Under the pieces are notes generated by a model that ran no database searches, had not been told where the DNA came from, and worked only from the letters and a program-made list of their open reading frames with translations. Shown one piece after another: positions 12,858 to 21,900 of a stretch of DNA of 34,741 bases. Location of the stretch: positions 1 to 34,741 of the IMG/VR virus record IMGVR_UViG_3300025598_000100; one strand, 5' to 3'. A program made the position numbers and the translations under genes. This DNA is from a virus. The stretch's first letter is position 1. Every line of letters starts with the position of its first letter.

Positions 12858-13355
12858 ATGGCTAATAAATACGATGTAGATATGCTCAAGCGTACGATTG
12901 AATTGCTTCTTGAGCGTTACCCAGAACTTAAGGAAGATGAAGAACTTAAGGCAGATATGCTTGAAGGTTCTACGGATTTTCGTGAAACTATGGAAAAGTT
13001 GCTGCGCCGCACACAGGATAACATTTACCTGTCTAAGGCATGCCAAGAAGCCGAACGCGATATCAATGACCGTCGCAAGCGGTTTGATAAGCGCGTGGAG
13101 TTTGGCCGCGAATTGATGAAGCGGCTATTGGAAGCAGCCAATGTGCGGAAAATGGAATTTCCTACGGCTACAATTTCTTTAATGAACACCGCGCCACAAG
13201 TCGTAATTTTGAATGAATACGAAATTCCAGACGATTTTATGCGAATTAAAAAAGAACCAAACAAAGTACTATTGAAAGAAATGTTGGAGAAAATGGATGT
13301 GCCGGGCGTCACGCTCTCAAACGGGGGAACCAGCCTCGTCATCAGGGGAGCATAA
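12858..13355 (+). CDS. Gp157-family phage protein
   Basis: The 165-residue product matches the Siphovirus Gp157 pattern. It has a long helical N-terminal two thirds (ELLLERYPELKEDEELKADMLEG at about 15-37, MEKLLRRTQDNI, DRRKRFDKRVEFGRELMKRLLEAA). A short beta domain ends it (FPTATISLMNTAPQVVILNEYEIPDDFMRIKKEPNK, then GVTLSNG). Gp157 proteins accompany single-strand annealing genes, and the original streptococcal member was linked to phage resistance, though the mechanism is unclear to me. I chose ATG 12858 because AAAGGA precedes it. It leads the recombination operon, 4 bp before ERF. Confidence 0.85.
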   Translation: MANKYDVDMLKRTIELLLERYPELKEDEELKADMLEGSTDFRETMEKLLRRTQDNIYLSKACQEAERDINDRRKRFDKRVEFGRELMKRLLEAANVRKMEFPTATISLMNTAPQVVILNEYEIPDDFMRIKKEPNKVLLKEMLEKMDVPGVTLSNGGTSLVIRGA

Positions 13356-13359
13356 ACCA

Positions 13360-14040
13360 ATGAGTGCAAAGATTGCATTGGCGCTTCACAACGTGATGAC
13401 CAAAGTTACGTATGTGCAGAAAGGCAGTGAAAATAAGTTTCACGGATACAAGTATGTTTCTGAGGCTGATTTGCTTGAGAAGCTACGGCCAGCTTTGATT
13501 GAGGAGGGTCTTATCCTCATCCCATCGATTGAAATGGTTCGCCCTATGGACGAGCATGGCAATACGGTTGTGGATATGCGGTATGAAATTGTCCACAAAG
13601 ATGGCGATATTTGGCCTCACCTGATTCGTGTGGCTGGATGTGGTAATGATCGTGCCAAAAATGGCACGGTGGGTGACAAGGGGCTTTATAAGGCCATCAC
13701 TGGCGCAAATAAGTACTTCTTGTTCAAGCTGTTCCAAATTGAGACGGGCGATGATCCTGAGCGGGATACTACGCCAGTGACGCATGAGTCAGTGATGCAT
13801 AGCGCTACGCCAAGCCATTGGCCGGACTATACTAAAGACTTATATAGCTATATGAAGGTGTTCCAAACAGCTATTGAGTTATGCCGGACGGTTAAAGAAG
13901 TTCAAGATTTCTGGAAGCAGGAACTGAAAGAAAACTTCCCGACAATGAAGTTGGAGAAGGACAGCGAAGATTATGAGGTTTTGCGTTTATTCTGCGCAGA
14001 CCGCGTAAAGGAAATTAACGAAGCCAAAAAGGAGAAATGA
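13360..14040 (+). CDS. erf: ERF-family single-strand annealing protein
   Basis: The 226-residue product has the ERF domain at about residues 3-140: alternating helices and strands with FHGYKYVSEADLLEKLRPAL, GLILIPS, YEIVHKDGD and the family hallmark DKGLYKAITGANKYFLFKLFQIETGDDPE. ERF proteins anneal complementary strands in phage recombination and genome circularisation. The C-terminal third is charged and probably flexible. GGGGA precedes ATG 13360. The Gp157-ERF-SSB order is a standard recombination cassette, and RusA on the other strand could resolve its products. Confidence 0.88.
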   Translation: MSAKIALALHNVMTKVTYVQKGSENKFHGYKYVSEADLLEKLRPALIEEGLILIPSIEMVRPMDEHGNTVVDMRYEIVHKDGDIWPHLIRVAGCGNDRAKNGTVGDKGLYKAITGANKYFLFKLFQIETGDDPERDTTPVTHESVMHSATPSHWPDYTKDLYSYMKVFQTAIELCRTVKEVQDFWKQELKENFPTMKLEKDSEDYEVLRLFCADRVKEINEAKKEK

Positions 14041-14041
14041 A

Positions 14042-14341
14042 ATGGCTTATGAACAGCGCGATAACAGTGGATCACTTTTTAAAAATACCTACAAGCAACG
14101 TGACAACCAGCCAGATTATACTGGAAATGGGATGATTGATGGTGTTGAATACAAGATAAGCAGTTGGGTTAAAGAAGGGCAGAGAGGCAAGTTCTTCTCC
14201 CTTTCATTTACCCCAAAGGACGAAACGGGCGAACGTGCATCCGCCCCGGCAAAGACCCCGCCTCAGAAGCCAGTTTCTAAAACATCTAGTAAACATCAAA
14301 TAGATGAATTAGAGATTGACGACGAAATCCCTTTTAATTAA
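14042..14341 (+). CDS. Single-stranded-DNA-binding-like protein
   Basis: The 99-residue product has an OB-like short segment (GMIDGVEYKISSWVKEGQRGKFFSLSFTPK, about 30-59). A Pro/Ala/Lys-rich linker follows, and the acidic tail DELEIDDEIPFN matches the SSB C-terminal peptide (D.DIPF) that recruits partner proteins. It is smaller than bacterial SSB. Its place directly after ERF supports single-strand DNA handling. It starts 1 bp after the ERF stop. Confidence 0.7.
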   Translation: MAYEQRDNSGSLFKNTYKQRDNQPDYTGNGMIDGVEYKISSWVKEGQRGKFFSLSFTPKDETGERASAPAKTPPQKPVSKTSSKHQIDELEIDDEIPFN

Positions 14342-14344
14342 CCT

Positions 14345-14374
14345 CTGCGAGACTGATTTCCCAACTCGCAGGGG
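14345..14374 (+). promoter_or_regulatory. Hairpin abutting the HNH gene ribosome-binding site
   Basis: CTGCGAG (14345-14351) pairs with CTCGCAG (14365-14371) around a 13-nt loop. The 3' arm runs into GGGG, the ribosome-binding site of the ATG at 14380. Folding could limit translation of the nuclease or partly end SSB transcripts. No T-run follows. Confidence 0.45.
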
Positions 14375-14379
14375 ATAAT

Positions 14380-14859
14380 ATGGGTACGACAAAAGTTTGC
14401 ACTTCTTGTGGTGTTGAAAAAGACCTTCACTCTAAGTTTTATATTCAAGCAAAAATGGCTGATGGCCATCTTAATAAATGCAAAGAATGCGTAAAACTTA
14501 GAGTGAGGCAACATCGTGCTAATAATGATCATGTAAGAGAATATGATAGAAATAGGTATTATAATGATCCCAATCGGCGCGAATATACAAAAAACCAAAC
14601 CAAAATTTGGTTCCAAATTAATAAAGAAAAAAGCATTGAACATAGTAAAAATTGGCAAGAAAGGCATCCTGAAAAGCGCGCCGCTCATGTCATTGTTGGT
14701 AATGCTTTAAGGAGTAAAAAATTGCAAAAGACGCCATGTGTAGTTTGTGGTAATTTAAAATCAGAAGCACATCACGAAGATTATTCAAAACCATTGGAAG
14801 TTATTTGGTTGTGCCGCATGCATCATATGGAAAGGCATAGACGATATGAGGCAACATAA
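14380..14859 (+). CDS. HNH-like zinc-motif endonuclease
   Basis: The 159-residue product has an N-terminal zinc pair (CTSCGVEK, residues 8-15, with CKECVKLR about 34-41). A basic, Asn/Arg-rich helical middle follows, and a C-terminal CVVCGNLKSEAHHEDYSKPLEVIWLCRMHHMERHR. The last part has the Cys, paired His and C..HH layout of small phage HNH-type nucleases. Compared with its neighbours the gene is AT-rich and lysine/asparagine-rich, suggesting recent insertion. It follows SSB after a hairpin and overlaps the next start by 14 bp. It may be a homing-type selfish nuclease. Confidence 0.7.
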   Translation: MGTTKVCTSCGVEKDLHSKFYIQAKMADGHLNKCKECVKLRVRQHRANNDHVREYDRNRYYNDPNRREYTKNQTKIWFQINKEKSIEHSKNWQERHPEKRAAHVIVGNALRSKKLQKTPCVVCGNLKSEAHHEDYSKPLEVIWLCRMHHMERHRRYEAT

Positions 14860-15067
14860 AGAAGAAGGCACTGAATACATCGTTCTTTCCTATCGTACCG
14901 ATAAGCACGGCCATGTGCGCAAAACCAAACTTGGCCGTGGGTTTACCGGACGCAAAGAAGGCACAATTAACGTAAACTTTGAAGCCGCCCCACTTCCCAA
15001 TCAAGACGGTGAATGTTGGGTGTCTTTAGTTCCGTATGATCCTAATTTTGGTGAGCAATACGAATGA
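14846..15067 (+). CDS. Small hypothetical protein
   Basis: The 73-residue product is mostly beta-like and basic in its first half (YIVLSYRTDKHGHVRKTKLGRGF), then NVNFEAAPLPNQDGECWVSLVPYD. I do not recognise it. Its start lies within the nuclease gene end, and its stop overlaps the next ATG by 4 bp (ATGA), which supports it as a coupled operon member. Confidence 0.5.
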   Translation: MRQHKEEGTEYIVLSYRTDKHGHVRKTKLGRGFTGRKEGTINVNFEAAPLPNQDGECWVSLVPYDPNFGEQYE

Positions 15068-15402
15068 CCAAGTTCATATCCGATGACATGATGGAAGAAG
15101 CTTTAACATTTCTTGCCACTCATAGTGCTTTAGGTGCTGAAGCTAGATCGGATAGGTTCAAAGCGGAACATGCGAGGAAGAGGATCAGAGCCAATCTGAT
15201 CCTCACCTCTGACGAAAAAACATCTGCCATGAAAGAAGCATGGGCGGAACAACACGAACGATACGCAGAAGCTGTAAGCGACGAGGCTGACGCTATACGC
15301 AACGATGAGTATTTACGGGCTGAACGCAGTCGTGCAGATGCTGTCATTGAGGCATGGCGATCGGAGCAAGCTAATCAAAGAGCGGGGAATAGTTTTAGAT
15401 GA
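15064..15402 (+). CDS. Helical hypothetical phage protein
   Basis: The 112-residue product is almost entirely helical and charged, with many Ala/Glu/Arg (AEARSDRFKAEHARKRIRANL, MKEAWAEQHERYAEAVSDEADAIR, RAERSRADAVIEAWRSEQ). Proteins of this appearance are common in recombination operons of alphaproteobacterial phages, but I know no function. It overlaps both neighbours by 4 bp. Confidence 0.6.
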   Translation: MTKFISDDMMEEALTFLATHSALGAEARSDRFKAEHARKRIRANLILTSDEKTSAMKEAWAEQHERYAEAVSDEADAIRNDEYLRAERSRADAVIEAWRSEQANQRAGNSFR

Positions 15403-15875
15403 CATTTTCTGTCACCCTAACACGAGAAGAAATGAATATAGTTCGCATCCTTGGCGAATTACGATCATCTATGAGTCGGTCGCACGGCGTTAAAAACAAT
15501 AAAGTGAGCGATCTTGCTGACCATGAGATTGATATTGATGGCGTGATGTCTGAATTAGCTTTTTGCAAACATCATAACATTTACTTTGATCCTACGATTA
15601 ATCCGCGATCAAGCACGTATGATTGTTTATACAAAGGCAAGCGTATTGATATCAAATCGACCCGCCATCAAAACGGCAGGTTAATCAAGCACATTAAGCA
15701 CAACCCAGATGTTGATGTTTTTGTACTGGCAATCATAAAAGATAATACCGTTACGTTTCCGGGTTATTGCACTGCCAATAATTTATACAAGCCTGAAAAC
15801 ATTAAGAAAATTGGATATGACGATACATACGTAATAGAAAATGAACAACTAACACCGTGGAAGTCTAATGACTGA
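15399..15875 (+). CDS. PD-(D/E)xK-like nuclease
   Basis: The 158-residue product shows a probable PD-(D/E)xK catalytic pattern: a helix with E52 (VMSELAFCKHHN), then D75 (YDCLYKGK) and D84-I-K86 (RIDIKST) on a beta hairpin. The spacing fits metal-dependent restriction or resolvase-type nucleases. Strands follow (DVDVFVLAIIKDNTVTFPGYC), also consistent with the fold. In this operon it may process recombination intermediates or degrade host DNA. The start overlaps the previous stop by 4 bp. The assignment rests on motif only. Confidence 0.6.
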   Translation: MTFSVTLTREEMNIVRILGELRSSMSRSHGVKNNKVSDLADHEIDIDGVMSELAFCKHHNIYFDPTINPRSSTYDCLYKGKRIDIKSTRHQNGRLIKHIKHNPDVDVFVLAIIKDNTVTFPGYCTANNLYKPENIKKIGYDDTYVIENEQLTPWKSND

Positions 15876-16224
15876 AGACGTAGGCACTACAGCGCGTGGC
15901 AGTTTGTCTGGTAAACGCAAGCTTGCTATTTGGGAACGCGAACGCGGATGCTGCATGGAATGTGGCGTAAAGCTAATGACAGGCCAGTTTATATACGAAC
16001 ATGTACGTGCTTTAGAACTTGGCGGGACTGATACAGATGACAATATACGGCTTACATGCAAGCCGTGCGCAAAAGAAAAAACAAAAAAGGATCATAAAAT
16101 GGCTGCTAAAGCAAAAAGAGTTAAGCAAAACCATTTGGGATTAAAACAGTCGCGCACACCAATGCCATATGGTAAAATGTCTAAGTGGAAAAAAAAGCTA
16201 GATGGCAGTATCGTTCCGCGTTGA
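15868..16224 (+). CDS. HNH endonuclease
   Basis: The 118-residue product carries a compact HNH (beta-beta-alpha-metal) domain at about 18-78: CCMECGVKL, then EHVRALELGGTDTDDNIRLTCKPCAKEK. The basic tail includes SRTPMPYGKMSKWKKKLDG, a C-terminal motif I associate with this phage HNH subfamily. Phage HNH proteins may cut DNA for packaging or recombination. This one belongs to the early plus operon rather than to the terminase. It overlaps the preceding nuclease by 8 bp. Confidence 0.8.
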   Translation: MTEDVGTTARGSLSGKRKLAIWERERGCCMECGVKLMTGQFIYEHVRALELGGTDTDDNIRLTCKPCAKEKTKKDHKMAAKAKRVKQNHLGLKQSRTPMPYGKMSKWKKKLDGSIVPR

Positions 16225-16229
16225 GCGGC

Positions 16230-16649
16230 ATGAAGCTATCGACCTTGATAGCTGTTGGATTGCTAACAGTCGGATGCCAAACTGTAGGCCATACAACAGA
16301 ATCTCCGTTGCATGAAATGATTCGTGTGGCAGCGATTTCGCATGACGTAAATCCACAAATAGCCCTTGGTTTAATTGATGTGGAAAGCACGTTTAAACCA
16401 ACCGCCCAAAAAGATGGAAACTATGGCTTGATGCAAATACGCATGGCTACGGCCAAGGCTATGGGGTTTAAAGGAAGTTTTAACGACCTATTAATCCCTG
16501 AAAATAATCTTGAGTATGGTATGCGGTATTTGCATTATTGTTACGAGAAGCACGGCGACGACCGTTTAGCGTTAGGTTGCTACAACGGCTCCACATCAGC
16601 TAAAAGCCGATATTCACGCCGCGTTCTTCGTGCTTCTGAAAAGTATTAA
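16230..16649 (+). CDS. Lipoprotein lytic transglycosylase (SLT fold)
   Basis: The 139-residue product begins MKLSTLIAVGLLTVGCQ, a lipoprotein signal whose lipobox LTVG-C puts the lipidated Cys at residue 16. A small SLT domain follows: NPQIALGLIDVESTF (E52 catalytic), GNYGLMQI, and later YNGS. It would cleave peptidoglycan without hydrolysis from the periplasmic membrane face. I chose ATG 16230 because it opens directly with the signal sequence. Being in the early plus operon, not beside the endolysin, suggests a role other than timed lysis, perhaps wall modification. Its stop shares TTAA with the opposing late gene. Confidence 0.8.
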   Translation: MKLSTLIAVGLLTVGCQTVGHTTESPLHEMIRVAAISHDVNPQIALGLIDVESTFKPTAQKDGNYGLMQIRMATAKAMGFKGSFNDLLIPENNLEYGMRYLHYCYEKHGDDRLALGCYNGSTSAKSRYSRRVLRASEKY

Positions 16650-18958
16650 GCTGCCACACTCCGTGCTATGTGCAAAGCCTGTACGATTGCATCATCAGGC
16701 ATGCTAAGCATATGCTCAGTGTGGTTAGCCAATAACTTTTGATTGCGCATGGTTTCGTTAACCAATGCACTTGCTGCTTTTTCAATAACTGCACCGCCAG
16801 ATTTTCGATTCATTCGATTAGGGTCTGGCGAATTTTCAGTTGTAAAAGCAGTTTCTGCAACAGGCGAAACCGCAGCCTGTACTGGAATAGTAATGTTTTT
16901 TAAGTCATAGGCTTTGTTCATGCCTTGTTGAAAGGCTGAAGCATCTTGAGGGCCGCCAGTAAGGTAATCCGCAAGACCTATCTTATAATCTTCTCCCAAC
17001 TGTCCGCGAACAGCTTTAATTGGCATATTAACGATAGATGTTCCTAAATGCGCAATTTCTTTAGGAATTTTCTGACTTGGGTTTTCAGATTCACCTAAAG
17101 CTGAAGAGCCAAGTTCCGAAACTCCTTCGTTTCTTGCCGCCCTTAACTTTTGAGCGGTATCATTATATCCAGCTTCGCGTTCGGCAGTATTAAGTAAATC
17201 TTCAACCGCATCTTCACCATAAAGTTGAACAAGGTTTTGGCGCAGAAAATCACCCTCGCCGCCTACGGATTTTCTTAAAGCCAAAACATCATTGGGTGAT
17301 GACCTTAACTTATTGTCAAATGCAGATCGAACGCCATTATAAAATGCTTTTGATTGATCTGGATCAGCAGTAAATGCAGCTATCTGATTTGGACGAAGAC
17401 CATTAGGGCCGCGGTTAAAAATATTTGCCCCAGCTTCGTTAGCATCAATTAAACCATAAATATCTGACTTTCCCTCCATGATGTCAGCGTAACCATCAAC
17501 ATCGGATTTAAGCAGATTGCTAACGTCTTTTTGGATTGATCCAACGGCCCGACTTCCAACCAATGTTTTAGGTTGAACGCCAATTGTCGCATCTCCAAAA
17601 TTAATCATAGTATCCATTGCATGCCGGGCGTTTTCTAAGCCCTTAGCACTTGTTTCATAAACTGGACCCGCAGTTTTGGCAGCAATTTGTGGTTGCGTTC
17701 CCAAATCAAAGTTTTTGAAAACATCCGCCGCATTAACATCCGAACCAGCCAATGGCGAAACAGGCTGACCTTCGTCAAGAACTAGATAACTTCTGGCGTT
17801 TCGCAAAGCCTTTGCGACTGGACCTTTGGCTGTTTCTAATTCATGGTCAATTTTAGAAACGATTGCCGCAACCTTTGATGGATCAATAGGAGGTGCGTTA
17901 TTTAAAATTGGGTCAAGTTGATCGGATAAAAGGCTTTTATTTCCTTTTAATAAAGCATCAAATTCACGCTCATCCGTTGTTTGTTTACCAAGATTACGCT
18001 CTAATGCATCTTGTACGCGTGCAGTTTTGCCGTTTTCTCTCAATTGAAGAGCGTTTTCAATGATATCTGCGGCAGACTTGTCTTGCCTCATTAGCGTAGA
18101 AGACAATGATTGAAGACGCTTGTCATCCAGCAAATAATCTGCCCCAGACATCGCGTCTGGTTTGATGTCCGACAAACGAAAATCATCAGCATATTTCATT
18201 AAAAAATTTTGCGTCCCGCGAGGTAGTTCAGAAAATACATCTGGTGACATAAGCCTATATAATGACCCTACGCCTTTAGCCGCCAAAGGGCCAGTTGCCC
18301 CCATCGCGCCAGAAAGCATAATTGATGCAGGGGAAATTGCTTGTTTTGAACCAGCAAATTGCGCACCTGTTTCTGTAGCAAATTCACCAGCAGCGCCAGC
18401 CCCCACTTGTCCTAAAGTAGAAAGTATTAATCCTGCGCTTGATTCTGGCAATGCGGCAGCGGCGGCTGCTGCAAATGGCAACCCCATTACCGTTTTAGTT
18501 GCAAACCGATTTGCATCAAACCGATTAAAGTCGGGCCGATCAATATGATACTTTTTCCCGTCAATAACCGCTAGCGGGTTGCCGTACATATCATTTGTGT
18601 ACTCAACTCCGGGATAATTGCTGCTTAAAATATCTTTAACTTCCTGAGGGTTAGAAGTTAAATTTAAACCATGCTGTAATGCCCAAACATTCTTTAAAGA
18701 ATAATTTGGTGGTGCTTTCCCCTCATATAATCCCGGCCATTTTTTTTCTGCAATGGTCGGATAATTTTCGTATTTTTGAGGAATTTTTTGACGCACTTGT
18801 TGAGTTGCACCAGTAGGTACACCTGAAAAAGGATCAATAACCGGAACATCCACAGTTTGATATGTGGGGATTGGCGCAGTTGGGTTTTTCCCCGCCAATG
18901 TTAAAGCGGAGTTAGGGGCAACTGGCTGTTTTTTAAAATTCCAATTAACTTCAGCCAT
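16646..18958 (-). CDS. Large internal virion or ejection-type protein
   Basis: The 770-residue product is the last gene of the late operon. Residues about 155-195 are Ala/Gly-rich and hydrophobic (LPFAAAAAAALPES, GLILSTLGQVGAG), possibly membrane-inserting. The middle is helical and charged. The end has GGAVIEKAASALV and DDAIVQALHIARS, motifs that recur in phage virion proteins. Size, position after the tail-closure genes and the membrane-like patch fit a DNA-ejection or internal virion protein delivered into the host envelope. No enzymatic motif is visible. Confidence 0.6.
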   Translation of the reverse strand: MAEVNWNFKKQPVAPNSALTLAGKNPTAPIPTYQTVDVPVIDPFSGVPTGATQQVRQKIPQKYENYPTIAEKKWPGLYEGKAPPNYSLKNVWALQHGLNLTSNPQEVKDILSSNYPGVEYTNDMYGNPLAVIDGKKYHIDRPDFNRFDANRFATKTVMGLPFAAAAAAALPESSAGLILSTLGQVGAGAAGEFATETGAQFAGSKQAISPASIMLSGAMGATGPLAAKGVGSLYRLMSPDVFSELPRGTQNFLMKYADDFRLSDIKPDAMSGADYLLDDKRLQSLSSTLMRQDKSAADIIENALQLRENGKTARVQDALERNLGKQTTDEREFDALLKGNKSLLSDQLDPILNNAPPIDPSKVAAIVSKIDHELETAKGPVAKALRNARSYLVLDEGQPVSPLAGSDVNAADVFKNFDLGTQPQIAAKTAGPVYETSAKGLENARHAMDTMINFGDATIGVQPKTLVGSRAVGSIQKDVSNLLKSDVDGYADIMEGKSDIYGLIDANEAGANIFNRGPNGLRPNQIAAFTADPDQSKAFYNGVRSAFDNKLRSSPNDVLALRKSVGGEGDFLRQNLVQLYGEDAVEDLLNTAEREAGYNDTAQKLRAARNEGVSELGSSALGESENPSQKIPKEIAHLGTSIVNMPIKAVRGQLGEDYKIGLADYLTGGPQDASAFQQGMNKAYDLKNITIPVQAAVSPVAETAFTTENSPDPNRMNRKSGGAVIEKAASALVNETMRNQKLLANHTEHMLSMPDDAIVQALHIARSVAA

Positions 18959-18960
18959 GT

Positions 18961-21900
18961 TTATTGTCCATAAGTTACGCCGGGTTGAGAAGCCATAGCA
19001 CGGTAAACATTTTCAGGGGGTACTTTTTGAATATTTTTAATGTTTACCTGATCAACACCATTCTGCTTAAAGTGCTTCACACCACTAATTTGAGCAATTT
19101 CGCCCGGTTGGAAACCGCTTGACCAGAGACGGTCATTAAATGATTGATCGTTTGGGTTCTGCGGAATTCGATAATCTTTAGGCATGTTGGGAACAACATA
19201 TGTTACGCCCTCAACAAAATCGTTGGGCTGAACAGGTTCTTTTTGCCCCTTAAATGTACCTAAAATGCGACCAGCGGCATTTTCAAACAAAGAGCGATCA
19301 TGCAACTGACGCCATCTGTTCTGATACGCTTCAAAATTTTGATTTTTATCTGATTTTGCATTGTACCAATCCCGCTCAAGTGCCTCTTGCCATAATAATG
19401 CAGCAAGTTGCGTTTGGATAAGGCTGTGGTTGGCATCTGGACTAATGTCAACGCTAGGGCTGCCTTGTGATGCGAGCGTTCTAAATTCAGCTTGTGTTGG
19501 ACGAGAGAAGCTTGAATTAAGTTTTCCAATGACGGTATCAATGGCGCTTTTCATAGCCTTTTGAACTGCTTCAATTGGCTTACCACCATCAATATCCTCA
19601 GCGATACTATCAAATCCTAATGCTCTGGCATAACCTGCCAATTGTGTTCTGTCAGATGTTAAAGCGCCTGTTTCAAATTGCTTCGCAGCAGCAGCAAATT
19701 TAAGCAAAGACATTTTTGCTTCTGACGTGCTGCCAGCAGACGTCATAAAATCATCTTCCATTTTTTTGCTGGAAGATTGCGCGCTATCAAATAATGGGTC
19801 TTTGTCAGTGCGAACGGTATTAGGCGGTATTTTGGTGGTTGGGAAACCATAGCTATTTGGATACCCAACATCGACTGGAACCGTTTTAATACGGCCAGTA
19901 TCTTCATCAATTGCGCCATGTGGAGTTTGTGCTGAAATTGGCGCAGGTGGTGGATTTTCAGGTTCCATTGCACCCGGCTCAACACGAACCTTCTGATTAT
20001 TTATAAACATATCTTGTTTTTGAATTTCATTTGCTTGAGAAACCAATGAATTTAATTCAGTTGCTTTTTGGCCCTTCCAAGAATCCGAAGCAAAGGGAGT
20101 CTCAGCAATTTGTTTTTCAATCGCATCCGCTTTATTTCGCAATTTCATAAAACGCCTAATTGACATAGCTGGTGGCGATCTGTCATTTGCATCAAGACCA
20201 AAGTCTTCATCAACGGTACTATCTGTTTTTGTTTTTGCAGGAGCATTTTCCGCGACTTGTACTTTAGGAGCAGCACTAGCTTGATCTGCACCCTCTCCTT
20301 CGCCAGCACCAAGAATGGATTTGGCTAAAGAGGTTACATCTGGATTCATTAAATTGGGGGTTGCTGCCACATCCTGATTTTCAGGTGGCCCACCCAAAGC
20401 AAAACCAATACGTCCTCCATTTGCGCGTTGAGAAGGAACCACGCCACTTCCTTGAGTTTGCGCTTGAATTACTTTATCCAAAGGCAAGCCAGACATTTTG
20501 GCAATGACTGCCATTTGTTTAATAAATTCGTCTTGAGGAATAATGTGACCATAAATGTCTTTGACAATCATGGGTTTTAAACCTGTAGTTGGATCAACAG
20601 GTGTTTCTGGTCGCTCATCTTGAATGACAGTATACATTGAGCGAATGTCTTCAAATTGCTTTAAACCAGCAAGTCGGGCTTGCGTATCTGCCGCTTGTTG
20701 CTCAATGCCCGTCTTTTCAGCTTCCAACTGACGCTGCATGAGTTGATTTTCATAATCGCGCTTATTTTTAAGTGCGCTGTAGTATGTACCAAGACCCTGT
20801 TGCGCGCCTTGTGCTACGCCAAGACCAAAGATGGGAGACTTGCTTGCCATCATACCAAGACCAGCAGCTAATAGGCCCATGTTGGCTTCATCCGATAAAG
20901 GATGACCAGCGACCATTTCACCTAAAGTTTTATGACCCGTATCTGCCGGAGGTGCGGAAGTTTGGTTATAAATATCCTTAAGCTGTGATGCAGTTTGCCA
21001 CGGGCTAAATTTATAGTTTTGGTCTGGCGTTGTTACTTCTCCAGATTGGCCGTCATCTCCGGCGTATCCTTTGCGGCCAACAAGCCCGCCAGATGCATAT
21101 CTTCCCAACATTCCAGGCAAAGATGTTTGACCTGCATAATTTGTATCTGGAATAACATCACTTGCCGATACAGTTCCAGGTGTATTGCCAATCAGCTTAT
21201 TAGCCCAACCGCGTAAATTAGCTTTTTCATATGGGTCAGCCATTGCTTGGCTTAAAACCTTGCTTGGATCAATTTCGCCTTCATCTGATAAAGATTTTTC
21301 AGATGGTTTAGTTGTCCAACCAGGGGATGACTTGCCTAAATGTCGGACACGCATAATGTCAGCAAGGGATAGTTGTTTGGTTGACCCACCCGTTGGTTGG
21401 TCAGAATAAGGAATATCAACACCGAATTGTGAATCTACGCCACCGGTTAACGCATACCCCTTGCGGTCATCACCTTCATGAACAGCGCCTCCCATTGAAT
21501 CATCATGGGAAACAACACCGCCTTTGTTAAATGGCTTAAACAGAGAACCTGCAGTCAACAGGCCACCAACAAGGGACGAGCCAATATTGCCCTGTGGTTG
21601 TGCTGTAAGAGCCGTACCACCCGACTGACCACCAATGCCGAGAAGCAGGTTAGCAAGATACTGAGTCGTTTGGAATGGGTAAGCCTGTTGCGCTTGGAAC
21701 TGCTGCTGATTCGCAACGTCTTGAGCCTGTTGAACGGCCTGTTGCGTAGCACCTGCGGCCATCTGCGCTTGTCCACCTGCAAGACCCGCCGTTTGTGCGC
21801 CCGTGCCAAGCTGACCCAACTGCGATCCGGCTTGAAGCTGACGGGCCTGATCTGCATTGAATTGAGCCAATGCTTGACCATATCCACCTTGATAGATGTT

